12,266 nucleotides of DNA from NCBI GenBank assembly GCA_937907705.1, contig CALCVP010000080.1, positions 1 through 12,266 of the forward strand, given 5' to 3'. A program made the position numbers and the translations under genes. The DNA is from an uncultured Prevotella sp. GTDB taxonomy: Bacteria; Bacteroidota; Bacteroidia; Bacteroidales; Bacteroidaceae. Of the stretch, positions 6,170-12,266 are shown one piece after another (within the stretch, counting starts at the first letter, position 1; each line of letters begins with the position of its first letter). The notes under the pieces are model-generated. The model was not told the DNA's origin, did no database searches, and was given only the letters and a program-made list of their open reading frames with translations.

Positions 6170-8746
6170 ATGAAAAAATATTTACTGATATTTCAGTTAT
6201 TAATATGTGCAATAGGGCTGTCAGCTCAGCGTTTGGTTGTGAATGCCCCTTCGCATGTTTCAGTAGGTGAGAATTTTCGTCTTACTTATACTGTAAATTC
6301 TCAAAACATTAAAGACTTTCATGTAGGTAACATACCTCATGCATTAGAAATTATAACGGGACCTTATGTATCACAGCAATCAAGTATACAAGTTATAAAT
6401 GGTCATACAAGTAGTTCTTCATCTGTAACATATACTTTTATTTTATGTGCTACTCAAAATGGAACATACCATATTACGCCTGCACATGTAGTAACTAATG
6501 GAAAGCGATTATCATCTGCTGCTATTACTGTAAATGTCACAGGTAGTAACAAAAATGCAACAGGTTCTCCACGTATGCATGAAGATGGGGCAAATCAAGG
6601 CCGTTTGCAAGCTGCTGGTTCCAAAATTTCCAATGCAGATTTATTTATTAAAGTTAGTGCAAATAAACGCAGAGTTTATGAACAAGAGCCAATATTATTG
6701 ACTTATAAAGTCTATACTTTAGTTGATTTAAGTCAATTGGAAGGAAAAATGCCAGATTTAAATGGCTTTCACACTCAAGAAATACCTTTGCCTCAGCAGA
6801 AATCTTTTCATATAGAACGTGTAAATGGACGTCCTTATAGATGCGTAACTTGGAGTCAATATGTGATGTACCCTCAAATGACTGGTAAACTTGAAATTCC
6901 AAGTATTGTCTTTAATGGTACTGTAGTACAGCAAAATAGGAACGTCGATCCGTTTGAAGCATTTTTCAATGGTGGTTCTGGATATGTGGAAGTTAAAAAA
7001 GCTATTAAGGCACCCAGTATAAGCATACAAGTTGATCCTTTACCAACACGTCCTGCAGGTTTCTCTGGTGGAGTAGGAAAGTTTGGCATTAGTGCTCAGC
7101 TCAATAAAAAGGAAGTGCGAACTAATGATCCTATAACAATAAGAGTTGTAGTTAGTGGTATTGGCAATTTGAAACTAATTAAACAGCCAATTTTAAATTT
7201 GCCAAAGGATTTTGATAAGTATGATGCCAAAATTACAGATAAAACGCGATTAACTTCTAGTGGTATTGAGGGTAATATGATATATGATTTTATGGTAGTA
7301 CCTCGAAATAAAGGAGTATATATAATACCACCTATACAATTCATTTATTATGATATTGCTCTAAAATCTTATAAGACGCTAAAAACTCAATCACTTAAGT
7401 TAAATGTTCTAAAAGGTAATAATGCTTCTAATGATGAGGTAGATTACAGTGATTTTAAAAATCAAGATATAAAACCTATTAATGTTAATTTAGCTGTTAA
7501 ATATCAACAGCTGTCAGATATATTTTATGGATCATTCAGCTATTATATATTATTGGTACTACTTATTATACTAACTGCATGTCTTTTTATCATATTCCGA
7601 AAACGAGCTGCATATAATGCTAATGTAGACAAATATAGAGGAAAAAAAGCTAAAAATTTGGCAACAAAACGATTGCAGAATGCAGATAAATTAATGTTGT
7701 CTAATGAAAAAGAGAGCTTTTATGATGAGGTGCTTCGCGCTTTGTTGGGATATATGAGTGATAAATTATCTATTTCAGTAGAGGAGTTAAATAAAGATAA
7801 CATTAACAAAACATTGTTAGCTCATGGTATTGATAAATTGACAGTAGAACGCTTTATTAAGGTTTTAGATGATTGTGAATTTAATAGGTATGCTCCAGGA
7901 GAGGATAAAGGTAATATGAATGCAACATTTGATGCTGCTATGTCAGTCATTATTGAAATAGAAAATGTGATGAAAAGTAATAAGAAACATAAACGTTCGT
8001 TAGCATTGATTTTGTTCTTTGCGTTAATGATGACATTGCCATCATTAACAATGAAGGCAGTGTCAAAGAAAAATGCCGATGATGAATACATAAGAGGCAA
8101 CTATCAACAGGCAATAAAAGACTATGAAGACCTTTTAAAGAAGGGTTCATCTTCAATGCTTTATTATAATTTGGGAAATGCATATTATCGAACAGATAAT
8201 ATGCCATTGGCAGTACTTAATTATGAACGAGCACAATTGTTGGAGCCAAATAATAGCGATGTTCGATATAATCTTCAGTTAGCACGATCAAAAACGATAG
8301 ATAAACTTAGTCAAAAAAATGAGATGTTTTTTGTCACGTTATATCGTTTCTTATTAAATTTGCAGGATGTGAATGGTTGGGCTATTTTCTCGATTATATC
8401 ATTAGTTGTGGCACTATTGTTACTGTTTGGCTATTTATCTGCACCAAAATTTAAGCTTAGGAAGATAAGCTTTTATGGCATGTCAATTTTTTTCTTTTTA
8501 TTTTTGATAAGTACATGTTTTGCTCATATCCAAAAGAATGCACTGATTCTTAGAACTGGGGCTATTGTGATGGATTTTTCCGCAACGCTAAGAAAAATGC
8601 CAGTAGCTAATAGTGCCTCAGTAGGAATTATACATGAGGGAAGTAAAGTAACTATAAAAGATGATACAATGAAAGATTGGAAATATGTAGAATTAAGCGA
8701 TGGTCGTGTAGGTTGGATACAGAGTAGTAAAATTGAACGTATATAA
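6170..8746 (+). CDS. batD: BatD-BatE fusion: Ig-like periplasmic domains, TPR and SH3
   Basis: An 858-residue protein joining two Bat components that are described as separate proteins in Bacteroides fragilis. The BatD part (1-600) has a signal peptide ending LSAQ at 20, a long periplasmic beta-rich region to about 450, a membrane segment at 457-476, and a basic then helical cytoplasmic tail. The BatE part starts at an internal ATG (M601, base 7970). KSNKKHKR leads into a hydrophobic segment at 610-630 that looks like a signal peptide or signal anchor. TPR helices follow at about 634-705 (YIRGNYQQAIKDYEDLL, LYYNLGNAYYRTDNMPLAVL), then membrane segments at about 735-756 and 767-787, and a bacterial SH3 domain at about 793-856 (ending WKYVELSDGRVGWIQSSKI). 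No stop or frameshift interrupts the join. Topology is consistent, placing both the TPR and SH3 parts in the periplasm. Confidence 0.88.
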   Translation: MKKYLLIFQLLICAIGLSAQRLVVNAPSHVSVGENFRLTYTVNSQNIKDFHVGNIPHALEIITGPYVSQQSSIQVINGHTSSSSSVTYTFILCATQNGTYHITPAHVVTNGKRLSSAAITVNVTGSNKNATGSPRMHEDGANQGRLQAAGSKISNADLFIKVSANKRRVYEQEPILLTYKVYTLVDLSQLEGKMPDLNGFHTQEIPLPQQKSFHIERVNGRPYRCVTWSQYVMYPQMTGKLEIPSIVFNGTVVQQNRNVDPFEAFFNGGSGYVEVKKAIKAPSISIQVDPLPTRPAGFSGGVGKFGISAQLNKKEVRTNDPITIRVVVSGIGNLKLIKQPILNLPKDFDKYDAKITDKTRLTSSGIEGNMIYDFMVVPRNKGVYIIPPIQFIYYDIALKSYKTLKTQSLKLNVLKGNNASNDEVDYSDFKNQDIKPINVNLAVKYQQLSDIFYGSFSYYILLVLLIILTACLFIIFRKRAAYNANVDKYRGKKAKNLATKRLQNADKLMLSNEKESFYDEVLRALLGYMSDKLSISVEELNKDNINKTLLAHGIDKLTVERFIKVLDDCEFNRYAPGEDKGNMNATFDAAMSVIIEIENVMKSNKKHKRSLALILFFALMMTLPSLTMKAVSKKNADDEYIRGNYQQAIKDYEDLLKKGSSSMLYYNLGNAYYRTDNMPLAVLNYERAQLLEPNNSDVRYNLQLARSKTIDKLSQKNEMFFVTLYRFLLNLQDVNGWAIFSIISLVVALLLLFGYLSAPKFKLRKISFYGMSIFFFLFLISTCFAHIQKNALILRTGAIVMDFSATLRKMPVANSASVGIIHEGSKVTIKDDTMKDWKYVELSDGRVGWIQSSKIERI

Positions 8747-8854
8747 TGTTAAATACGATTCTATTTTACTACATGAATTGTTCATATAAAAAATGATGAA
8801 AGGAAGGATAACAATATAATTTTTTGTCTTATTGTATGATAATATTTATTAGTG

Positions 8855-9538
8855 ATGTTAGATTTAGATCAGAAAATTCTTTTTTTTATAAATGGTAGTC
8901 AGTCATTGTTTCTTGATAATTTGGCATATGTATTGACATCTGGTATAACATGGATACCTTTGTATTTAGCTTTGTTGTATCTGGTTATTAAAAATAATGA
9001 GACGATGAAGCAAATATTGCTGATTATTGGTTTTGCTTTAGTCTGTGTGTTGTTATCTGAATTTGTTACAGACTTTATAATTAAGCCTATTGTGGGGCGG
9101 CTACGTCCTACAATAGATCCTTCAATTAAGTATTTAGTACATACTGTAGATAATTTAAGAGGGTCGCAATATAGCTTTTTTTCAGCTCATGCAGCCAATA
9201 CCTGTTGTATAGCTGTATTTTTTTCGTTGCTGATTAGAAATAGCATTTTTACTGCGGCAATGCTTATATGGTCTATCCTTAACTGTTGGACAAGGGTATA
9301 TTTGGGACTTCACTACCCAAGTGATATATTTTGTGGTTTTTTATATGGTGCAATAGTAGGTTTATGCATATATGTAATATTTTTGAAACTTTATTTTAAA
9401 TTTTCACCAAAATTTAATTACATATCTTCACAATATACATCAACAGGTTATTGCCTAACAGATGTTGAAGCAGTTCTTATAGTTTTGGCATTTACATTTA
9501 TTTATGCAATTGTTCGTTCCTTAATTATTTTTGTATAA
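8855..9538 (+). CDS. PAP2-family membrane phosphatase
   Basis: A 227-residue integral membrane protein with about six hydrophobic segments and the three PAP2 phosphatase motifs. Motif 1 is KPIVGRLRP (K77, R84, P85). Motif 2 is FFSAHAANT (S110, H112). Motif 3 is TRVYLGLHYPSD (R147, H153, D157). The catalytic Lys, Arg and His residues are all present. Motif 2 has Ala where the textbook motif has Gly (PSGH), and motif 3 has Thr-Arg instead of Ser-Arg. The family hydrolyses lipid phosphates such as undecaprenyl pyrophosphate or phosphatidylglycerophosphate; the substrate cannot be told from sequence. I chose ATG 8855 over the adjacent GTG 8852. No strong terminator or promoter lies in the 108 bases after batD-batE, so read-through from the Bat operon is possible. 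Confidence 0.88.
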   Translation: MLDLDQKILFFINGSQSLFLDNLAYVLTSGITWIPLYLALLYLVIKNNETMKQILLIIGFALVCVLLSEFVTDFIIKPIVGRLRPTIDPSIKYLVHTVDNLRGSQYSFFSAHAANTCCIAVFFSLLIRNSIFTAAMLIWSILNCWTRVYLGLHYPSDIFCGFLYGAIVGLCIYVIFLKLYFKFSPKFNYISSQYTSTGYCLTDVEAVLIVLAFTFIYAIVRSLIIFV

Positions 9539-9586
9539 TTGTTTGGACTAAAAATTGAAGCAGAGAAAAGAAAAACATGAAAGTTG

Positions 9587-9618
9587 CTTGTAAATTCAAA
9601 TAAAAAACTATACTTTTG
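9587..9618 (+). promoter_or_regulatory. aspS promoter (-33 and -7 boxes)
   Basis: TACTTTTG at 9611-9618 is an exact TAnnTTTG match. CTTG at 9587-9590 lies 20 bases upstream, the expected spacing for the -33 element. This is the best promoter in the window. Transcription would start near 9625, leaving a leader of about 85 bases that contains only a weak AT-rich hairpin (9661-9666 with 9677-9682). Confidence 0.7.
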
Positions 9619-9708
9619 TACAGCTAAAGGACATAGTAATTAAGAAATTTATCTATGAAGCTTTTACATATATTCATAAAAGACAGATAAAACATAAATA
9701 TATATATA

Positions 9709-11472
9709 ATGTATAGAACTAATACGTGTGGAGAATTGCGTCTAACTGATGCGGGAAAGAATGTAACTTTATCGGGTTGGGTGCAAAAAATTCGTAAAAT
9801 GGGTGGTATGACGTTTGTTGATTTACGCGATCGCTACGGAATAACTCAGCTGGTATTCAATGACGATGAAAATGCGGACCTATGTGCTAAGGCTAATAAA
9901 TTAGGTCGTGAATATTGTATCCAAATTAAGGGAGTTGTCAACGAACGTCAAAGTAAAAATAGCTCTTTATCTACAGGTGATATTGAAATTATTGTAAATG
10001 AGCTTAATGTATTAAGTGAAAGTGAGACACCTCCATTTACTATAGACGACAATACAGATGGTGGTGATGATATTCGTATGAAATATCGTTATTTGGATTT
10101 GCGCCGTTCATGTGTTCGTAAGAATTTGGAATTGCGCCATCGCATGACAATATTAATAAGAAATTTTCTTGATGCACAAAACTTTATCGAAGTAGAAACT
10201 CCTATTCTAATAGGAAGTACTCCAGAGGGAGCGAGAGATTTTGTCGTGCCGTCACGTATGAATCCAGGGCAATTTTATGCTTTACCACAAAGCCCGCAGA
10301 CTTTAAAACAACTATTGATGGTGAGCGGCTTTGATCGCTATTTTCAAATAGCAAAGTGTTTTCGTGATGAAGATTTGCGTGCCGATCGCCAGCCTGAATT
10401 TACTCAAGTTGATTGTGAAATGTCTTTTGTCAATCAAGATGATGTGATTAATCTGTTTGAAGACATGGCTCGTCATCTCTTTAAGGAGATTAGAGGTGTT
10501 GAACTCCCTGCAAAGTTACAACAAATGACCTGGCATGAAGCGATGCGTAGATTTGGAAGTGATAAACCTGATTTACGCTTTGGCATGGAGTTTGTAGAAT
10601 TGATGGATGTACTAAGAGGTACAGGCTCATTTAATGTGTTTAATGATGCTACTTATATTGGTGGTATCTGTATACCTGGTTGTGCGAAATATACTCGCAA
10701 GCAATTGGATCAGTTGACAGACTTCGTAAAAAGACCTCAAATTGGAGCCAAAGGCCTTGTATGGGTAAAGTTTAATGAAGATGGTACAGTAAAAAGTAGC
10801 ATAGATAAATTTTATAATGCAGAAACTCTTCTAAGCATTAAGGACAAAGTTGGTGCCAATAATGGCGATTTGGTATTGATACTTAGTGGTGATAATGCAA
10901 ATAAAGCACGAATTCAGCTATGTTCACTTCGTCTTGAGATGGGTGATAGATTGGGTTTGCGCGATAGAAATAAATTTGAATGTCTATGGATTATTGATTT
11001 TCCCCTATTTGAATGGAGTGATGAAGAGCAACGTTTAATGTCTACACACCACCCATTTACAATGCCAAATCCAGACGATATACCTTTGCTTGAAGAACAT
11101 CCTGAACGAGTAAGAGCAAAGGCCTATGACTTTGTATGTAATGGAATTGAAGTGGGTGGAGGTAGCTTAAGAATTCATGATTGCAAATTACAAGAAAAAA
11201 TGTTTAAGATATTAGGCTTTACTCCAGAAAGAGCCAATGCACAATTTGGTTTCCTGATAAATGCGTTTAAATATGGAGCACCACCTCATGCAGGATTAGC
11301 CTTTGGTCTTGATCGTTTTGTTTCTATCTTGGCAGGTTTAGATAGTATTCGCGATTGCATCGCATTCCCAAAGAATAATAGTGGGCGAGATGTAATGCTT
11401 GATGCTCCTTCTATGCTTGATGCCAAGCAATTAGATGAATTGCAAATTAAAATTGATTTGCATCAAAAATGA
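9709..11472 (+). CDS. aspS: Aspartyl-tRNA synthetase
   Basis: A 587-residue class II aminoacyl-tRNA synthetase that charges tRNA-Asp with aspartate in the cytoplasm. An OB-fold anticodon-binding domain spans about 1-105 (LSGWVQKIRKMGGMTFVDLR). The catalytic core has motif 1 around NFIEVETP (158-165), the aspartate-binding loop GSTPEGARDF (169-178), motif 2 FRDEDLRADRQPEFTQVD (218-235), and motif 3 GLAFGLDR (529-536). A bacterial-type GAD insertion lies at about 285-410. The near-terminal FPKNNSGRDVMLDAPS is a normal variant of the bacterial FPK motif. The length is standard for the bacterial form. The gene has its own promoter and is followed by 129 non-coding bases without a good terminator. 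I cannot decide from sequence whether it also charges tRNA-Asn. Confidence 0.98.
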   Translation: MYRTNTCGELRLTDAGKNVTLSGWVQKIRKMGGMTFVDLRDRYGITQLVFNDDENADLCAKANKLGREYCIQIKGVVNERQSKNSSLSTGDIEIIVNELNVLSESETPPFTIDDNTDGGDDIRMKYRYLDLRRSCVRKNLELRHRMTILIRNFLDAQNFIEVETPILIGSTPEGARDFVVPSRMNPGQFYALPQSPQTLKQLLMVSGFDRYFQIAKCFRDEDLRADRQPEFTQVDCEMSFVNQDDVINLFEDMARHLFKEIRGVELPAKLQQMTWHEAMRRFGSDKPDLRFGMEFVELMDVLRGTGSFNVFNDATYIGGICIPGCAKYTRKQLDQLTDFVKRPQIGAKGLVWVKFNEDGTVKSSIDKFYNAETLLSIKDKVGANNGDLVLILSGDNANKARIQLCSLRLEMGDRLGLRDRNKFECLWIIDFPLFEWSDEEQRLMSTHHPFTMPNPDDIPLLEEHPERVRAKAYDFVCNGIEVGGGSLRIHDCKLQEKMFKILGFTPERANAQFGFLINAFKYGAPPHAGLAFGLDRFVSILAGLDSIRDCIAFPKNNSGRDVMLDAPSMLDAKQLDELQIKIDLHQK

Positions 11473-11537
11473 GTCTTTAGGAATTAAAGAGAAGCAAATA
11501 ATTACTTTATAAAGTCAATATTGTAGAATATTTCTAT

Positions 11538-11545
11538 TATATTTG
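11538..11545 (+). promoter_or_regulatory. -7 box upstream of the small winged-helix gene
   Basis: TATATTTG matches TAnnTTTG exactly, placing transcription start near 11551, about 50 bases before the ATG. No -33 TTTG is found at the expected distance. The predicted leader could form a weak 7-bp AT-rich hairpin (AATATCT with AGATATT). Confidence 0.45.
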
Positions 11546-11601
11546 CAATATCTAACATTAAAGATATTCCATATCGGATTTTGTCTTAAGGAAATATAAC
11601 T

Positions 11602-11886
11602 ATGACAGAGAAAAAAGTAACAGTAAAGACAGCTGTCAAAAGTACAGCTGAAAGAAAGGTAAGAAGAACTACTAAAAAAGTAGCTCTTGAAATTAATGCT
11701 CAAACAGTAGGTTTTAAAGCAGGTGATGTTTATCAAGCACTTGCAACTGCTGAAGCTCCATTAAGTGTTGCTGAAATTGCTAAATCTGCAAATATATCTA
11801 CAGAGGAGACTTTGTTAGGTATGGGTTGGCTTTTTAAAGAGGGAAAGATTAAGGATGCTGACAATAATAAACTAACATTAGCTTAA
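11602..11886 (+). CDS. Small winged-helix protein (DUF2582-like) with basic N-terminal tail
   Basis: A 94-residue protein in two parts. Residues 1-27 form a flexible tail rich in Lys, Arg, Thr and Ala (about ten basic residues, KKVTVKTAVKSTAERKVRRT), resembling histone-like DNA-binding tails. Residues 29-94 resemble the short winged helix-turn-helix family DUF2582, known in Bacteroidota: VGFKAGDVYQALATAEAPLS, then VAEIAKSANISTEETLLGMG for the helix-turn-helix, and WLFKEGKIKDADNNKLTL for the wing. It probably binds DNA as a small regulator or nucleoid-associated protein, but no target is known. It has its own -7 box upstream and a strong terminator downstream, so it can be transcribed alone. 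AAGGAA about 12 bases before the ATG is a weak ribosome-binding candidate. Confidence 0.8.
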   Translation: MTEKKVTVKTAVKSTAERKVRRTTKKVALEINAQTVGFKAGDVYQALATAEAPLSVAEIAKSANISTEETLLGMGWLFKEGKIKDADNNKLTLA

Positions 11887-11897
11887 TCTATAATAAT

Positions 11898-11933
11898 AAA
11901 GGACTGGTAATTAAGCTTTACCGGTCCTTTTTT
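11898..11933 (+). terminator. Intrinsic terminator after the small winged-helix gene
   Basis: Bases 11898-11910 (AAAGGACTGGTAA) pair with 11918-11930 (TTACCGGTCCTTT), giving a 13-bp stem with one T-G wobble and a 7-base loop. Six T at 11928-11933 follow. The A-run on the left side makes it potentially bidirectional. It begins 11 bases after the stop codon and ends only 8 bases before the next gene's ATG. Confidence 0.9.
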
Positions 11934-11941
11934 CTATATGT

Positions 11942-12266
11942 ATGAATTACGATGATGATATTTTACATGTCCTTAGGGAAGCTGGACAAGAAGGGCTTAG
12001 CATTAAAAAGATAGTATTACATGTATACAATCGTAAACATGGACTATTTGATGATATTTCGTTGGATAATGTTCGACAGCAAGTAATAAATTTTCTGTTG
12101 CATCATTCAAAGAACACGACATCTCTTATAGAGCATACTGAAAAACGTGGTGTTTATCGTATTAATTTATCCAGTCAGGAATGCAAGCAACTTTATTTAA
12201 ATTTTAAAGATTTAGTAGAAGAAAAGCAGCCTGATGAAACTGTGAATAAGCAAGAAGATAAACCAC
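11942..12266 (+). CDS. Winged-helix-like conserved protein, cut by the right edge
   Basis: An open frame of 108 codons from ATG 11942 runs off the window without a stop. An in-frame TAA at 11912-11914 lies upstream, and no other start codon occurs between it and the ATG, so this start is forced. The first 75 residues look like a small winged-helix fold: a first helix DDILHVLREAGQEGLS, a second around IKKIVLHVYNRKHG, a recognition-like helix DNVRQQVINFLLHHSK, and a beta wing IEHTEKRGVYRINL. An acidic/polar tail begins at about 92 (EEKQPDETVNKQEDKP). I recognise the general type from other Bacteroidales but know of no assigned function. Two adjacent winged-helix genes suggest a shared regulatory theme. 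No promoter was found between the terminator and the ATG. Confidence 0.7.
   Translation, partial: MNYDDDILHVLREAGQEGLSIKKIVLHVYNRKHGLFDDISLDNVRQQVINFLLHHSKNTTSLIEHTEKRGVYRINLSSQECKQLYLNFKDLVEEKQPDETVNKQEDKP

Noticed and set aside
6170..8746. The long batD-batE reading frame as an assembly error joining two genes
   Set aside because: The frame is continuous with consistent codon use, and predicted topology is sensible through the join. A single-base error cannot be fully excluded and is noted in the findings.
8770..8785. Small inverted repeat ATGAA/TTCAT after batD-batE as a terminator
   Set aside because: Five pairs, mostly A-T, followed by A-rich rather than T-rich sequence.
11474..11490. 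Hairpin TCTTTA/TAAAGA just after aspS
   Set aside because: Six weak pairs with only one G-C and no T-run after it; not a convincing terminator.
1..12266. CRISPR arrays, insertion sequences, tRNA or rRNA genes
   Set aside because: I saw no regularly spaced repeats, transposase motifs, terminal inverted repeats with target duplications, or cloverleaf-forming sequences.

Overview
The window looks like a chromosomal segment of an AT-rich Bacteroidales bacterium, most likely Prevotellaceae. The evidence is the intact Bat (Bacteroides aerotolerance) gene order, Bacteroidota-type promoters (TAnnTTTG -7 boxes), nearly absent Shine-Dalgarno sequences, and small Bacteroidota-restricted winged-helix genes beside aspS. 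All confident genes are on the + strand. I see no insertion sequence, phage gene, CRISPR array, tRNA or rRNA.

Layout. Bases 1-367 are non-coding: a hairpin that reads as a terminator only on the - strand (12-51), several possible -7 boxes, and the likely promoter of the Bat operon (333-340). Bases 368-8746 hold the Bat operon: a MoxR AAA+ ATPase, a DUF58 protein joined to it by a TAATG overlap, a secreted/membrane protein shaped like a small BatD, the two von Willebrand A (vWA) proteins BatA and BatB, the TPR protein BatC, and an 858-residue protein that is BatD fused in frame to BatE. A PAP2-family membrane phosphatase (8855-9538) follows without a clear terminator or promoter. aspS (9709-11472) has its own good promoter. 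Then come a 94-residue winged-helix protein with a basic tail, a strong terminator, and an incomplete second winged-helix-like gene cut by the right edge.

How the genes may work together. In the MoxR/vWA systems, the cytoplasmic ATPase is thought to remodel or assemble partners that carry metal-dependent (MIDAS) vWA domains. Here DUF58 is the soluble partner. BatA and BatB are membrane-anchored vWA proteins. BatC and the BatE part supply TPRs on the periplasmic side, and BatD and the small BatD-like protein supply periplasmic beta-rich domains with cytoplasmic helical tails. The system is linked to oxidative or envelope stress tolerance, but its biochemical activity is not settled.

Most notable observations: the BatD-BatE fusion with a signal-peptide-like segment at the junction; a cytoplasmic tail domain apparently shared by BatD and the small BatD-like protein; a perfect 20-base G/C-armed palindrome inside batA; a possible minus-strand small RNA upstream of the operon; and a terminator ending 8 bases before the start codon of the last gene. 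The Bat locus itself is known, so any novelty lies in these details.
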